Shown here piece after piece: positions 52,424 through 62,987 of a DNA stretch of 64,000 nucleotides; the stretch's first letter is position 1, and every line of letters starts with the position of its first letter. Under the pieces are notes generated by a model that did not search any database, was not told the DNA's origin, and saw only the letters and a program-made list of their open reading frames with translations. Made by a program: the position numbers and the translations under genes. The stretch spans positions 76,085-140,084 of the forward strand of contig NZ_CP108465.1 in the NCBI RefSeq assembly GCF_036226405.1. Reading direction: 5' to 3'. The DNA is from Streptomyces sp. NBC_01260 (GTDB lineage: Bacteria; Actinomycetota; Actinomycetes; Streptomycetales; Streptomycetaceae).

Positions 52424-55400
52424 ATGTCTGACGAACAGAAGCTGCGGGACTACCTCAAACGGGTGGCCGCCGAACTGCACGAGACCCGGTCCCGGCTGGA
52501 TGCGCTGCGCCGGCAAAGCACCGAACCGATCGCGATCGTCGCCATGGCCTGCCGCCTCCCGGGCGGCGTCCGTTCACCGGAACAGCTCTGGCAGCTCGTC
52601 TCGTCCGGCACCGACGCGGTCGGCGCGTTCCCGGACGACCGCGGCTGGGACGTGGACGGCCTCTACGACGCGGAACCGGACCGTCCGGGGCGTACGTACA
52701 CCCGCTCGGGAGGCTTCCTCGACGGCGCGCTCGACTTCGACGCGGACTTCTTCGGCATCTCACCGCGCGAGGCCCTGGCGATGGACCCGCAGCAGCGGCT
52801 GTTCCTGGAGACGACCTGGGAACTGTTCGAGCGGGCCGGTGTCGACCCGGCCACCCTGCGCCGCAGCCGTACCGGGGTCTACGCCGGCTGCGTCACCAGC
52901 GACTACCAGGTGCTGCTCACCGAGGCTCCGGAGGACATCGAGGCGTACCGGATGACCGGCTCGGCGACCAGCGTAGTGTCGGGCCGGGTGGCGTACACCT
53001 TCGGCCTGGAGGGGCCGGCCGTCACCGTGGACTCGGCGTGCTCGTCCTCGCTCGTCGCACTCGACCTGGCCGTGTCGGCGCTGCGCGGCGGCACCTGCTC
53101 CCTGGCCGTCGCCGGAGGCGTCACCGTGATGTCCACCCCGACGGGCTTCGTGGACTTCAGCCGCCAGCACGCCTGCGCGCCGGACGGCCGGTGCAAGTCC
53201 TTCGCCGCGTCGGCGGACGGCACCGGCTTCGCCGAAGGCATCGGTCTCGTCCTGCTGGAGCGGCTGTCCGACGCCCGCGCCAACGGCCACCAGGTGCTCG
53301 CCCTCGTCCGCTCCACCGCGGTGAACCAGGACGGCGGCAGCAACGGACTCACCGCGCCCAGCGGCGAGTCGCAGCAGCGGGTGGTACGCGAAGCCCTGCG
53401 CTCCGCCGGCCTGGCCCCCGGGGACGTCGACGTGGTGGAGGCCCACGGCACCGGGACCCGCCTGGGCGACCCGGTGGAGGCGCGCGCGTTGCTGGCAACG
53501 TACGGCCGGGACCGGGACGAACCGCTGCTGCTCGGCTCGGTGAAGTCCAACATCGGCCACACCCTGGCCGCGGCGGGCATGGCAGGGGTCATCAAAACGG
53601 TCCTCGCCATGCGGGCCGGAACCGTCCCCAAGACCCTGCACGTGGACCGGCCGACCCCGATCGTCGACTGGTCCTCCGACGCGATCCGGCTGGTCACGGA
53701 GGAGACACCGTGGCCGGAGACCGGACGTCCGCGCCGCGCCGGGGTATCCGCCTTCGGCATGAGCGGCACCAACGCCCATGTGATCCTCGAACAGGCCCCG
53801 CCGCAGGTGCCCGGCACCGCGGACACCGTTTCCCCGCACACGGCCCCGGTCCCGCTGCTCGTCTCCGCACGCGGGGACGAGGCGCTCGCCGCGCAGGCCG
53901 GCCGGCTGGCGTCCTTCCTGGCCGAGCGGCCGGACCTGCCCCTCGGGGCGGTGGGAGCGGCCCTGGCCGCCCGCCCCGCGCTGCCCAGCCGCGCGATGCT
54001 CTTCGGTGACGATCCGGCCGGCGTCCTGGCCGGCCTGACAGCGCTCGCCGAGGGCCGTCCTGCGGCCGGGCTGGTGCGCGGTGCGGCCAAGGAGCGCGGC
54101 GCACCGGTGTTCGTGTTCGCCGGCCACGGCTCCCAGTGGCCCGGCATGGCATCCGAACTCCTGTCGCGGTCAACGGTGTTCGCCGACTCCATGCGGGAGT
54201 GCGCGGCGGCCCTCGCCCCGCATCTGGACTGGCCCGTCGAGACCGACTTGGCGAAGGCGCTTTGCGACGAGGAGGCGATGAAGCGGCTCGACGTGCAGCA
54301 GCCCGTGCTGTGGGCGGTCATGGTGTCGCTCGCCCGGATGTGGCGGTCCTACGGAGTCCACCCGGCGGCGGTGATCGGCCATTCCCAGGGCGAGGTGGCC
54401 GCGGCCTGCGTCGCGGGGGCACTGACCCTTGCCGAGGGCGCGCGCGTGGTCGCGGTACGCAGCACAGCCCTGGCCGGACTACGGGCCACCGGCGCGATGC
54501 TCGCCGTGGCACTGCCGGTCGAGGAGATCGAGGCCGAACTGGTCCGGTACGGCGGCCGGTTGTCCGTGGCCACGGTGAACGGGCCGGAGGCCCTGGTGGT
54601 GTCGGGCGCCGCCGACGCCTGCCGGGAACTGCACGCGCGCTACAAGGCCGAGGGCGTCCGCGTACGCCTCCTGGACGCACCCGGTGCCGGTCACTCGGCC
54701 CAGGTCGAACCGGTACGCGAGACCGTCCTCACGGAACTGGCCGGGCTCAGGCCCACAGCCCCGGAGGTCCCGCTCTACTCCACCGTCACCGGCGGCAGAC
54801 TGGCCACCGCCCCGGACGCCGCCTACTGGTACCGGAACCTGCGTGAACCGGTCCGCTTCGACCGCGCCGTCCGGGCCGCGCTGGACGAGGGCCACCGGGC
54901 TTTCATCGAGGTGAGCGGCCAGCCGGTGCTGGCCGCCGCCATCGAGGACCTGGCGCACGCCGCGGAGACGGACGCGGTCGTCATCGGCACGCTGCGGCGC
55001 GGCGAGGGCGGCCCGGAGCGGATGGCGACGGCGGTTGCCGAGGCGTACGTACAGGGCATAGGCGTCGACTGGTCGTCGTCGCTGCCGGACGCGTCCGAGC
55101 CGGTCGACCTGCCGACCTACGCGTTCCAGTCCCGACGCTTCTGGATCGAGGACACGACATCCGGCCGGGCCCGCGAACACCGGCCGCCGGCGCCGGTGCC
55201 CGGGGAGCGGGCCGATGCGGGGTTCCTCACCGGCCTGGCACCGGCCGAACAGTACCGGCGGCTGCTGGACCTGGTACGTACGGAAGTCGCCTCGCTGCTC
55301 GGACATGAAACCCCGGGCGCGATCGACCCGGACCGCTCGTTCCTGGAACTGGGAATGGACTCCGTCGTCACGGTCGCTCTGCGCAACCGACTGGCATCGA

Positions 55401-56548
55401 CCACCGGCAAGAGACTGACCGTGCGCCAACTCTTCGACCTGCGCACAGCGGACGCACTGGCACGGCATCTGCGCATCGAACTGTTCGGCGCGGATCGCGC
55501 CGACGGCGCGCAGGACGACACGGCCGCCCGCGCGGCTGGCACCGCCGGTGGCGCGGCCGGCACCGGCGACCGCGCCGTCGACCCGGCTGGCGTCGCGGCG
55601 GTCCGTATCGCAGACGGCATCGCTGATGGCGCCGAGGGCAGCACCGTCGATCCCGCCGTGTACGGCGGTACCGACCACACCGGACGCCCCGCCCCCGGCG
55701 CGCTGCGCCGCGCGGCGGCGGACGCGGCCGCGTCCACCGATCCGGACCGGATCGCCCTGTTCGGCGAACGGGTGGCCGAGGCGGCCACCCGGCTGCCGCG
55801 CTTCGACGTGGCCCAGGCGCGAGACGTGCCCAGGGCGTACGACCTCGCCGCCGGCCCGGCCGGGCCGATGCTCATGTGCTTCCCCACCGTGCTGGCCACG
55901 TCCGGCGCCCACCAGTTCGTCCGGCTGGCTACGGAGCTGACTGGCCGGCACGCGGTGTGCGCCTTCGAACTGCCGGGTTTCGCCGGCGAGGAGCGGCTGC
56001 CCGCCTCGTGGGCGTCGCTGGTCGACGCGGCGACCACGGCGGTGACGGCGCGAGCGGAAGGGCGGGCCGTCGCACTGACCGGCTACTCCTCGGGTGGCCT
56101 CCTCGCCCACGCGGTGGCGGCCAGGCTGGCCGCGTCCGGCACCCCTGCCGAAGCTCTGGTCCTGCTGGACACCTACCCGCCGGGCCCGCTCACCCTGGCC
56201 GGGCTGCCGCCTGCGCTGCTGTCGGGCGTGGCGCGCGGACTGGACGTGCTGGAGGCCGACGACCGCCGGGTCGCCGCGATGGGCGGCTACCTTCCGCTCA
56301 TCGGCCAGTGGCAGCCCACCGACCCGGCCGCGCCCACCCTGCTGATACGGGCGGCCTCGGCGCTGCCCGGGCATACACCGTGGCGCGTGCCGTCATGGCA
56401 GATGCCCTGGCCCGGCGGCCAGACGGTGAGGGAGGTACCCGGCGACCACTTCACGCTCCTGCAGGAGCACGCCGCGGACACCGCGGCCGCGCTGGCCGAC
56501 TGGCTGGACGACATCACCGGTCCGCGCGAGTTGGAGTGGTCCGCGTGA
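52424..56548 (+). CDS. Type I PKS 3: module 4 (KS-AT-ACP) and thioesterase
   Basis: This 1374-residue protein has an N-terminal docking helix ([19 protein letters not shown]), KS (Cys206 in VDSACSSSL), AT (Ser654 in [11 protein letters not shown]), ACP (Ser980, GMDSV) and TE (~1140-1370, nucleophile Ser1222 in GYSSG, Asp in LVLLDTYPP, His in GDHFTLL). The AT specificity motif is GAGH (754-757) with GHSQG upstream. HAFH marks malonyl, YASH methylmalonyl and XAGH ethylmalonyl selectors, so ethylmalonyl-CoA is predicted, matching the ccr gene. There are no reductive domains, so a second beta-ketone forms. A ~120-residue Ala/Gly/Asp-rich linker separates ACP and TE. TE release could be hydrolysis or closure to a 3-ethyl-4-hydroxy-2-pyrone. 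Confidence 0.94.
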   Translation: MSDEQKLRDYLKRVAAELHETRSRLDALRRQSTEPIAIVAMACRLPGGVRSPEQLWQLVSSGTDAVGAFPDDRGWDVDGLYDAEPDRPGRTYTRSGGFLDGALDFDADFFGISPREALAMDPQQRLFLETTWELFERAGVDPATLRRSRTGVYAGCVTSDYQVLLTEAPEDIEAYRMTGSATSVVSGRVAYTFGLEGPAVTVDSACSSSLVALDLAVSALRGGTCSLAVAGGVTVMSTPTGFVDFSRQHACAPDGRCKSFAASADGTGFAEGIGLVLLERLSDARANGHQVLALVRSTAVNQDGGSNGLTAPSGESQQRVVREALRSAGLAPGDVDVVEAHGTGTRLGDPVEARALLATYGRDRDEPLLLGSVKSNIGHTLAAAGMAGVIKTVLAMRAGTVPKTLHVDRPTPIVDWSSDAIRLVTEETPWPETGRPRRAGVSAFGMSGTNAHVILEQAPPQVPGTADTVSPHTAPVPLLVSARGDEALAAQAGRLASFLAERPDLPLGAVGAALAARPALPSRAMLFGDDPAGVLAGLTALAEGRPAAGLVRGAAKERGAPVFVFAGHGSQWPGMASELLSRSTVFADSMRECAAALAPHLDWPVETDLAKALCDEEAMKRLDVQQPVLWAVMVSLARMWRSYGVHPAAVIGHSQGEVAAACVAGALTLAEGARVVAVRSTALAGLRATGAMLAVALPVEEIEAELVRYGGRLSVATVNGPEALVVSGAADACRELHARYKAEGVRVRLLDAPGAGHSAQVEPVRETVLTELAGLRPTAPEVPLYSTVTGGRLATAPDAAYWYRNLREPVRFDRAVRAALDEGHRAFIEVSGQPVLAAAIEDLAHAAETDAVVIGTLRRGEGGPERMATAVAEAYVQGIGVDWSSSLPDASEPVDLPTYAFQSRRFWIEDTTSGRAREHRPPAPVPGERADAGFLTGLAPAEQYRRLLDLVRTEVASLLGHETPGAIDPDRSFLELGMDSVVTVALRNRLASTTGKRLTVRQLFDLRTADALARHLRIELFGADRADGAQDDTAARAAGTAGGAAGTGDRAVDPAGVAAVRIADGIADGAEGSTVDPAVYGGTDHTGRPAPGALRRAAADAAASTDPDRIALFGERVAEAATRLPRFDVAQARDVPRAYDLAAGPAGPMLMCFPTVLATSGAHQFVRLATELTGRHAVCAFELPGFAGEERLPASWASLVDAATTAVTARAEGRAVALTGYSSGGLLAHAVAARLAASGTPAEALVLLDTYPPGPLTLAGLPPALLSGVARGLDVLEADDRRVAAMGGYLPLIGQWQPTDPAAPTLLIRAASALPGHTPWRVPSWQMPWPGGQTVREVPGDHFTLLQEHAADTAAALADWLDDITGPRELEWSA

Positions 56549-58005
56549 GCGCCCGGACCACCGTACTGGTGGTCGGCGCCGGCCCGGTCGGACTCGCGGC
56601 GGCCGCCGAGCTGCGCCGGTTCGGCGTCAGCGTACGGGTGGTGGACGCCGCCCTCCACCCGGCAACCGGCCCCCGGGCGATGCAACTGTGGCCGAGCGGG
56701 CTCGCGGTACTGGACGACCTGGACGTGCTGGAGGAAGCCGGCCGGCTCGGTCAGCCGGTGCGGGCGATGCGGTTCACACTGGCCGGCCGCCGTCGCTTCG
56801 ACCTCTCCCTCGGCCCCGCCGACCAGCCCCTGCTGCTGCCCCAGCACCGGACGGAGGAACTGCTGGACCGGGCCCTGCGCGGGCTGGGCGGCATCGTCGA
56901 ACGGGGTATCCGGGTGACCGGTATCGAGCAGGACACGACCGGCGTACGGGCGAGCACCGACGGTCCCGGCGGACCAGGCGTGATCGAGGCGGACTGGCTG
57001 ATAGCCGCCGACGGAGTGCGCAGCACCGTACGCACCGCACTGGACGTCGAGTTTCTGGGCGAACAGGTGCCGATGCCTCTCCTGCTCGCCGAGGGCAGGC
57101 TGACCGAGGACATCGAGCACGGCGCCGTGCACTACTCCATGTCCGAGAAGGGGTCCCTGGTGTACGCCCCGATGCGGGACGGAACGGTCCGGATCTACAC
57201 GGCCGTCCCGCCGGACACGCCGCTGACCGAGGAGACCGTCCAGCGCCTGCTGACGGAGCGCGGTCCACGCGGTATGCGCCTGGCCCGGCTGGACGTGGTG
57301 CGCGAGTTCACGAGCGCCGAGCGGATCGCGTCGCGGCTGCGGGTGGGCCGGTGCTTCCTGGCCGGAGACGCTGCTCACACCCATGCCCCGCTCGGTGGCC
57401 AGGGCCTCAACCTGGGCCTTCAGGACGTACGGAATCTGGCGTGGAAGCTGGCGGGCGTGGTGAGCGGCGCACTCCATCCGGACGTGCTCGACACATACGG
57501 ACAGGAACGCCGCCAGGCCGCCGAGCAGACCGTCCGGGCCACCCACACCATGCTCCGCGTTTTCATGCTGCCGCCGTTGGCCGCCAGGGTGCGTGACCTG
57601 GTGTGGCAGGCGCTGGAGTCCGCCGGTGTGCTGCGCCGGTGGTTCGTGCCCCTGCTGGCCGGGAGACGAGTGCGCTACGAACTCCCGGGCCCCGGCCGCC
57701 GGGCAGGCGCCCGCGCCCCGCAGTGGGCCCTGGCCCATGCGCCGGACCACCGCCTGGCCTTGGTCACCGGTGACGCGGCCGCACACTGGGCCCGAGCCCT
57801 GGCAGCCCGTCGGCCACACCTGCTGACCCACCGCACGGCACCCCACCGCGGCTTCCTCCTGGTCCGTCCGGACGGCCACATAGCGGCAAGCGGCTCCACC
57901 GCGGCCGACCGGGAAGCCGTGACCCGCCTGCTCGACGCGCTGGACGCGACGGCGAGGAGGGCGAACAGCACGGACCGCGACGTGCGTGGCGCGGGGCGTC
58001 CTTGA
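56545..58005 (+). CDS. FAD-dependent monooxygenase, end of PKS operon
   Basis: This 486-residue aromatic-hydroxylase-type flavoprotein starts at GTG overlapping the PKS3 stop (GTGA). It has [32 protein letters not shown] and [21 protein letters not shown]. Its C-terminal thioredoxin-like extension (~370-480; [27 protein letters not shown]) is typical of the long PgaE/MtmOIV/RdmE group. These hydroxylate, epoxidise or Baeyer-Villiger-oxidise polyketides. The strict coupling to the TE-containing PKS suggests it acts on the released diene-diketide or pyrone. It is the last biosynthetic gene; 29 bp later an insertion element begins, so whether further genes were lost is open. Confidence 0.9.
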   Translation: MSARTTVLVVGAGPVGLAAAAELRRFGVSVRVVDAALHPATGPRAMQLWPSGLAVLDDLDVLEEAGRLGQPVRAMRFTLAGRRRFDLSLGPADQPLLLPQHRTEELLDRALRGLGGIVERGIRVTGIEQDTTGVRASTDGPGGPGVIEADWLIAADGVRSTVRTALDVEFLGEQVPMPLLLAEGRLTEDIEHGAVHYSMSEKGSLVYAPMRDGTVRIYTAVPPDTPLTEETVQRLLTERGPRGMRLARLDVVREFTSAERIASRLRVGRCFLAGDAAHTHAPLGGQGLNLGLQDVRNLAWKLAGVVSGALHPDVLDTYGQERRQAAEQTVRATHTMLRVFMLPPLAARVRDLVWQALESAGVLRRWFVPLLAGRRVRYELPGPGRRAGARAPQWALAHAPDHRLALVTGDAAAHWARALAARRPHLLTHRTAPHRGFLLVRPDGHIAASGSTAADREAVTRLLDALDATARRANSTDRDVRGAGRP

Positions 58006-58034
58006 CATCCACAGCTTGAAGCAGGCGTCGTCCA

Positions 58035-58058
58035 GGCGCTGTCACGTTGTTGGGCGCG
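58035..58058 (+). repeat. Left terminal inverted repeat of the IS6-family element
   Basis: It begins GGCGCTGTCACGTTG and pairs with 58873-58896 on the opposite strand: 24 positions with five mismatches, 14 of the first 15 identical. Confidence 0.85.
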
Positions 58059-58110
58059 CGTACATCTGACGGTGTGTCGGGGTGTGGTGGGGCGGGTTCG
58101 GGAGCCGTGT

Positions 58111-58830
58111 TCAGGCCGTGGTGGGCTGGCCGGTGGCGCCTGTGATGTGCTCCCAGATGGCGAAGCGGATGGTCATCTCGGCTCGATAGTGGTGTGCGGT
58201 CATCAGGTGGCGTCGGGGCCGGAAGTGGGGTGAGATGCCGCTGAACGCGGACAGGAACCGCTGCGCCCCGCCGGCAGAACGGAAGCCCTTCATCGCACGT
58301 TCACGCTGTCGGGTGGGCTGGTGACTGTTCTCCGCCCGGTTGTTCAGGCCCTTGTGCGAGCGATGCTGCACCGAGGGCATGACCTCGCGGTGAGCCGCGC
58401 CGTAGGAGCGGAGCTTGTCAGTGACGATCACCCGGGGCGCGGCACCGGTCTTCTTGAGGAGTGTGCGGAAGAAGCGCCTGGCCGCAGCCTTGTCCCGGCG
58501 GTCCTGCACGAGGATGTCCAGGACATTGCCGTCCTGGTCGACCGCCCGCCACAGATACTTCTGCTCACCGTTGATCTCGATGAAGACCTCGTCCAGGTGC
58601 CACTTGTCCCCGGGGCGGGGCCGACGGCGGCGCAGCGCGTTGGCGTAGTCCTGCCCGAACTTGGCGCACCACCGCCGGACGGTTTCGTGGGAGACGGCGA
58701 CACCACGCTGGAGCATCAGCTCCTCAACCTCACGGAAACTGAGCGGGAACCGGAAGTACAGCCACACGCAGTGCGAGATGACCTCAACCGGGTATCGGTG
58801 CCCCTTGTACGACGGCGGTGTACCCACCAC
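58111..58830 (-). CDS. IS6-family DDE transposase
   Basis: This 239-residue, apparently intact transposase begins at GTG (VVGTPPSYKGHRYPVEVISHC in translation). The DDE triad is visible: Asp in DKWHLDEVFIEI, Asp in VIVTDKLRSYG and Glu in NNRAENSHQPTRQRER. FRFPLSFREVEELM and AVSHETVRRWCAKFG are typical of the IS26/IS6 group. Full length and intact ends suggest the element may still be mobile. Confidence 0.95.
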   Translation of the reverse strand: MVGTPPSYKGHRYPVEVISHCVWLYFRFPLSFREVEELMLQRGVAVSHETVRRWCAKFGQDYANALRRRRPRPGDKWHLDEVFIEINGEQKYLWRAVDQDGNVLDILVQDRRDKAAARRFFRTLLKKTGAAPRVIVTDKLRSYGAAHREVMPSVQHRSHKGLNNRAENSHQPTRQRERAMKGFRSAGGAQRFLSAFSGISPHFRPRRHLMTAHHYRAEMTIRFAIWEHITGATGQPTTA

Positions 58831-58872
58831 GGACGGCTCCCCCCAACGTGATCAACCCCGAAGATCATCCCA

Positions 58873-58896
58873 CGAGCCAGCCAACGTGACCGCGCC
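58873..58896 (-). repeat. Right terminal inverted repeat of the IS6-family element
   Basis: Read on the minus strand it begins GGCGCGGTCACGTTG, matching the left repeat. The sequence just outside it is coding for an IS3-type transposase C-terminus, which marks the insertion point. Confidence 0.85.
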
Positions 58897-59182
58897 CTCG
58901 GGCGCGTTCGCCCAGGTCTGCGACCGTTTCGGGATCCGCAGGAGCATGGGCCGCGTCGGGTCGAGTTACGACAACGCCCTCGCCGAGAGCTTCTGGCAGG
59001 GACTGAAGAGAGAGACGATGCACCAGAGGCTCTTCACGACGATCAGCCAGGCCAGACTGGAACTCTTCCAGTGGCTGACGTACTACAACGGGCGAAGGCG
59101 CCACAGCTCGCTCGGCTACCTCTCACCCGTCGAGTTCGAACAACAGCACCAGACAGAACGTAGACTCACACTCGCGGCATGA
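58897..59182 (+). pseudogene. IS3-family transposase C-terminal remnant
   Basis: The in-frame sequence from about 58898 encodes the last ~94 residues of an OrfB-type integrase: FAQVCDRFGIRRSMGRVGSS, YDNALAESFWQGLKRE, YYNGRRRHSSLGYLSPVEFE. This is the C-terminal third of the rve domain with the catalytic Glu. The first ~200 residues, including the catalytic Asp residues, are absent, and the IS6 element lies exactly where they should continue. The natural stop (TGA, 59180-59182) is kept, followed by a likely IS3 end (CCGGGGGGCACCTCA, to about 59214). Confidence 0.88.
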
Positions 59183-59214
59183 ACCCCTGTGTCCACACTC
59201 CGGGGGGCACCTCA

Positions 59215-59589
59215 CAGCCGCCATGTCCCCTCCACCGTGTAGCCGACGTGGAACAACCGTCCGATCAGAGTCTTCACCCGGGCCAGTGTCCACCGCTGGT
59301 CAGCCCAGCCATGGGCGAGCGGGCCGCGCTCCAACTCCCGCCCCAGTTAGGCAATTTGGTCTGCCGAAAGCCTCGGACGCCCTGGCGATCCCTTCGACCG
59401 GACACCCTCTTCACCCCGCTCACGCCACTGACGGCGCCAGCGCTCCACCGACCGCTCGCTCACCCGCAGCGCGGCCGCGATCTCCCGGTTCTTCGCGCCA
59501 CTCTCGAAACGACCGACCGCTTCCAGCCGGATCCGCTCTCCTGCAGCCCTCTTGGCATCGGTCAAACCGCCACCCTGCGCGTATCTCAC
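59215..59589 (-). pseudogene. IS630-type transposase remnant with in-frame stop
   Basis: On the minus strand, from a GTG at 59589, the frame encodes the N-terminal helix-turn-helix of an IS630-like transposase (RIRLEAVGRFESGAKNREIA, LRVSERSVERWRRQWRERG, GSPGRPRLSADQIA). It then meets a TAA at 59347-59349. The same frame continues beyond it with recognisable family sequence (LGRELERGPLAHGWADQRWT, LARVKTLIGRLFHVGYTVEG, TWRL) until ~59215, where the IS3 end begins. It is therefore doubly broken, by a nonsense codon and by truncation through IS3 insertion. Confidence 0.82.
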
Positions 59590-59776
59590 ACCCCACAGCT
59601 ACCGACCCGACTCAGCCGATGTCAGGCGAACGGCCCGACATCACCCAATCAAGTTTCAGTAGCGGGCCGAAGGAGTGAACTTGCGTCAAGGCGCGCGCGG
59701 ATGGTCGGCCCACCCAGCGGTATGACGTACACGGAATCCGCAGAATGGCATGAAGTCACCAATGAAGAGGTGGAAT

Positions 59777-60049
59777 GTGATCAGGGAAATTGCTGTCGTC
59801 GCGGCTCTTTGCGGCGGTCTTGTCTTCGCCAACGCGGGCTTGGCCGCCGCCGCCGGTTCCGGTGGCTATGGCGGGGAAAAGGGTTGCTCTGTCTGCTCCG
59901 CCGGTCAGGGCCCGGATGTTTCGATCGGCAGCGGCAATAAGTACATCTACAACCCTCAGATCCTGGGCAACCTCCTCAACCTGCTCTCCCCTCCTGCCAT
60001 GGGGGGCGGCGGGGGCAACGGTGGCGGCAACAGCGGAGGCAACAGCTGA
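59777..60049 (+). CDS. Small secreted glycine-rich protein, unknown function
   Basis: Start choice rests on AAGAGG, six bases before GTG 59777; in-frame ATGs at 59750 and 59762 are alternatives (99 or 95 residues). The ~90-residue product begins with a signal-peptide-like segment (IREIAVVAALCGGLVFANAG, then LAAAAG). The mature part has two cysteines in GCSVCSAG, a middle hydrophobic stretch (IYNPQILGNLLNLLSPP) and a Gly/Asn/Ser-rich tail (GGGGGNGGGNSGGNS). I do not recognise the family. The size, secretion signal and composition recall small cell-surface proteins of Streptomyces, but neither chaplin nor rodlin motifs are convincing. It lies ~4 kb from the telomere. Confidence 0.65.
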   Translation: MIREIAVVAALCGGLVFANAGLAAAAGSGGYGGEKGCSVCSAGQGPDVSIGSGNKYIYNPQILGNLLNLLSPPAMGGGGGNGGGNSGGNS

Positions 60050-60230
60050 CCCCGCCCGGCTCCGGCACGTTCTCTTCGGTCTCCGTGGCCCGGCCGGGGA
60101 TGTGCCGCAGGTAGCGCATGCACGGGCCGGCCGGGCCGTTCGGTGCGGTCTGCCGATCACCGGCGTTGCGATCCCGGCCGGTCTCCGGGCCAACACGCCT
60201 ACCCCGTCGGCTCCTGCGGTGCCGTCATTA

Positions 60231-60262
60231 CGAGACCCCGGGCGCCATCGTCCGGGGTCTCG
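60231..60262. terminator. Hairpin between the convergent small secreted protein and helicase genes
   Basis: A 10-bp perfect stem (CGAGACCCCG at 60231-60240 with CGGGGTCTCG at 60253-60262) and a 12-nt loop lie between the two convergent genes and can serve both as terminator. Confidence 0.75.
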
Positions 60263-60312
60263 CGGTGCACTGTGACGTGTCCGGCGGGTTCAACGACCGG
60301 CCGCGGCCGGTG

Positions 60313-62973
60313 TCAGGCCCATTCCACCCCGAGCTCGGCGAGGACCTGGCGTTGTTCGGGGGTGAGTTTGTCGCGTCGGCTCTTGGTGTTGCTGATGAAT
60401 ACGCCGAGTTTCACGAGGTGTTTCTGGCCGTCGATGTCGATGGGTTCTTCGTGTTTCCTCGGGACGGGCCGTTCGTGTCCTTCCCTCTGGAGGTACTGGG
60501 CGAGGGCCGCGACCCCTCGCCGGAAGGGTGCCGACAGCCCGCCCGCCCCTCTTCCCGCGCGGGCTGTCACCGGGGCGGGTTCCGGCGCGTCGGGTGTTAC
60601 GCCGAGCCCGCCGAGCCGCTCCTGCTGCTCACCGCTCAGCTGCGCCCAGGTGTGCGCCCGCCGTTGCTGTGCCAGCCACTTCCCCAGGTCGTCACCCTCG
60701 AACAGCACACCGGGTTGGATGGCGGGCAAGGTCCCGCCGGCCTCGGTGTCGGCGAGGTCCGCGAGGACCCGGTAGTGCCGTTGCCAGTCCAGCGGCCACG
60801 GGCAGTTCCAGTCCTCATCGATGGCGGCCAGCTGCTCGGCCCGCGTCCCGGCCCGTTCCGGGTCTTTGCCCAGGCCGTCCTTTCGGCGCAGGTTCGCCAT
60901 CAGCTGCCCGATCGCCACCAGCTCGTCATCCGCCTCACCCCATACGGCGTCCTGCCGTGGCGCGAGGTGCCCGTGGGCGCGGTGGAAGGACCGCAATGCG
61001 GCGAGCTTCGTCTCCCACGCTTCATCGCCCGGTTCCCACACCATGCCCTCCTGGTCGAGGAGCTCCTTGCGGTGGGGGTCGAGTTCACCGGCCCGCTGCG
61101 CCCGGCGCTGCTGATGCACCCACCGCCCAAGGGGAAACCGCACCACGCCGACCTCGGTCTCGGTGTCGTACGGCACCGAGAACAGCCCGGTGATCTCGTG
61201 CTCCGCGCGCCAGCGCCGCAGTGCCTGGTATCCGTCCAGCCACACCAGCGATTCGGGCCGGAACACCCGGGTCCGCAGGAACGCCGCGATCGTCGCCGGA
61301 TCACGCGGCGTGGAGAAGTGCAGCAGCGCCGACTCGACCACGGCTTCCGTGCCGTCCTCCTGCTCGACGTCCTCGCCCTCACCCTCGGCGCCGATGATCC
61401 GCCCGTCCGCGTCCCGCTTCACATGTACGGGCCGCTCCCTGCTGCTCCGTGTCAGGGCGCGGGAGGCGAGCTGCTCGACCAGGCGCTCGTCGTGAGAGCG
61501 GAGGCCCTGGAGGAGGGCTACAAGGGGTGCAAACGAGGCGGAGGCGACCATGTCGGTGGGGTTCTCACCGGGCTGAAGGAACACCGGCACGATGATCCGG
61601 GCGACCTTCGTGGCCCCGTCCGGTTTCGGGCGCAAGGCCCGCCCGATGTTCTGCACGATCTCGACCTGCGACCCGCGGGTGTCCGCGAAGCAGACGGCCT
61701 CGACACCTCGCTCGCCGACGATGTCGACGCCTTCTCCGAGGATGCGGACGGAGGCGAGGAATGCCCGGTGCACCCTGCGGTCATCGGCGTCGATGCCGTT
61801 GGCGAACTGACGGAGCACTTCACGCCGCTCGGACACGAGGTGGTCGCCGCACAGCCAGTCCGCCCAGACCCGGTCCGGCGGGACATGCCGGTACGGCTCC
61901 AGGTCGTAGAGTTCCGCGTCGATCGAGGACGCTGGCAGCTTGGCAGCGTCCTCGAGGAACCGGTCCGATGCCTCCGTGGCGTAGAGCTCGGCCGCGGTCT
62001 CGGGCAGCTTCTCCGCGAAGACTCGGGCCTCCTCGACCCGCTGGTGGAACGTCAGGACGGTGCGCAGGTTGTTCGCCGCGGCGTGCTCCAGCAGAGCGGT
62101 CTGGAGGAGTGCGAGGCGCCGGCCGCGCAGCGCTTCCTCGGACAGGCCCAGGACCGGTTCGGGGTCGCGGATCTCGATGACGTCGATCTCGAACCCGGCC
62201 AGTACGCCCCGTTCGACGCTCTCCGAGAGACCCAGCTCGAAAATCCACTCACCGTAGGGGCCTGCCGGATCGGAGGTCATGCTGGCGATCTCCAGCTCCT
62301 TGCCGTCCTTGCCCTTTTGGGGCCGCGGGGAGGCCAGAATGCGAGGGGTGGCGGTGAGGTACAGCCGGAAGGCGGCCGGGATGCGGGCATTGTCGTGGAT
62401 CGCCGCCCACGGCCGGCCAAGATCACCCGCCGTACCATGCGCCTCGTCCACCACAGCCAGGTCGAAGCCATCCATGGACTGACCGAACAACCGCTCCCCA
62501 CCCGCGAGAGCGGCCTCCAGCGGCCCCCGCACCTTCTCCTGGCCCGAGGGGGCGTCGACGTCTTCGCGGTCCACGAGGGAGGCGTACGTGGCGAACACGA
62601 CCACCGGCCCGTGCCCTGCCCACAACGCCAGCTGGATCGGGTTCGTGGTCGTGTTCACCCCGAGCTGCTCCAGGACGTCGTCCTTCTCCAGCGAACACAC
62701 CGCCACCATCGGCGCGTGATGCCCGACCCTGCGCCACACCAGAGCGGTCTGCACGAGCAGATCCAGGGTGGGGACCATGACGAGGATCCGCCCGTCCCGG
62801 AAATTGTCGAGCGCGGCCCAGGCGGAGGTGATCGTCTTGCCGGACCCGGTCGCCGACACGACCGTGGCACGGGCACCACCCTCCGGCACAGCAGTTCTTG
62901 CAGGGAACCCCACCCACTTCCGGATACGTGCATTCGCATCCACCTGGTGTTCCCGAAGCTGAATAGCAGGCAT
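60313..62973 (-). CDS. ttrA: Telomere-proximal superfamily 2 helicase (TtrA-like)
   Basis: This 886-residue protein starts at MPAIQLREHQ behind AGGGACCAGGGA. It is an SF2 DEAD/DEAH-type helicase with motif I VVSATGSGKTITSAW (~residue 40), DEAH in LAVVDEAHGTAG, TATPRIL, and motif VI region QNIGRALRPKPDG. The C-terminal ~300 residues contain repeated helicase-associated segments (AWETKLAALRSFHRAHGHLA, KWLAQQRRAHTWAQLSGEQQ). Genes of this type (ttrA) characteristically lie next to telomeres of Streptomyces linear chromosomes and plasmids and have been linked to conjugal transfer. Here it lies ~1 kb from the terminal palindromes, transcribed inward, which fits. The family call is firm; the ttrA identity rests on position plus architecture. 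Confidence 0.82.
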   Translation of the reverse strand: MPAIQLREHQVDANARIRKWVGFPARTAVPEGGARATVVSATGSGKTITSAWAALDNFRDGRILVMVPTLDLLVQTALVWRRVGHHAPMVAVCSLEKDDVLEQLGVNTTTNPIQLALWAGHGPVVVFATYASLVDREDVDAPSGQEKVRGPLEAALAGGERLFGQSMDGFDLAVVDEAHGTAGDLGRPWAAIHDNARIPAAFRLYLTATPRILASPRPQKGKDGKELEIASMTSDPAGPYGEWIFELGLSESVERGVLAGFEIDVIEIRDPEPVLGLSEEALRGRRLALLQTALLEHAAANNLRTVLTFHQRVEEARVFAEKLPETAAELYATEASDRFLEDAAKLPASSIDAELYDLEPYRHVPPDRVWADWLCGDHLVSERREVLRQFANGIDADDRRVHRAFLASVRILGEGVDIVGERGVEAVCFADTRGSQVEIVQNIGRALRPKPDGATKVARIIVPVFLQPGENPTDMVASASFAPLVALLQGLRSHDERLVEQLASRALTRSSRERPVHVKRDADGRIIGAEGEGEDVEQEDGTEAVVESALLHFSTPRDPATIAAFLRTRVFRPESLVWLDGYQALRRWRAEHEITGLFSVPYDTETEVGVVRFPLGRWVHQQRRAQRAGELDPHRKELLDQEGMVWEPGDEAWETKLAALRSFHRAHGHLAPRQDAVWGEADDELVAIGQLMANLRRKDGLGKDPERAGTRAEQLAAIDEDWNCPWPLDWQRHYRVLADLADTEAGGTLPAIQPGVLFEGDDLGKWLAQQRRAHTWAQLSGEQQERLGGLGVTPDAPEPAPVTARAGRGAGGLSAPFRRGVAALAQYLQREGHERPVPRKHEEPIDIDGQKHLVKLGVFISNTKSRRDKLTPEQRQVLAELGVEWA

Positions 62974-62987
62974 TCCCTGGTCCCTTT

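Larger units (their letters stand above)
58035..58896. mobile_element. Complete IS6-family insertion sequence
   Basis: An 862-bp element is bounded by imperfect inverted repeats: GGCGCTGTCACGTTG at the left (58035-58049) and the complement of GGCGCGGTCACGTTG at the right (58882-58896). They match 14 of 15, and 19 of 24 when extended. The GGC(A/G)CTGT start resembles IS6/IS26-type ends. It carries one intact transposase gene on the minus strand. No 8-bp target duplication is visible (GTCGTCCA left versus CTCGGGCG right), so one flank was probably rearranged after insertion. Confidence 0.88.

Noticed and set aside
58027..58904. 8-bp target-site duplication for the IS6 element
   Set aside because: GTCGTCCA and CTCGGGCG flanks do not match.
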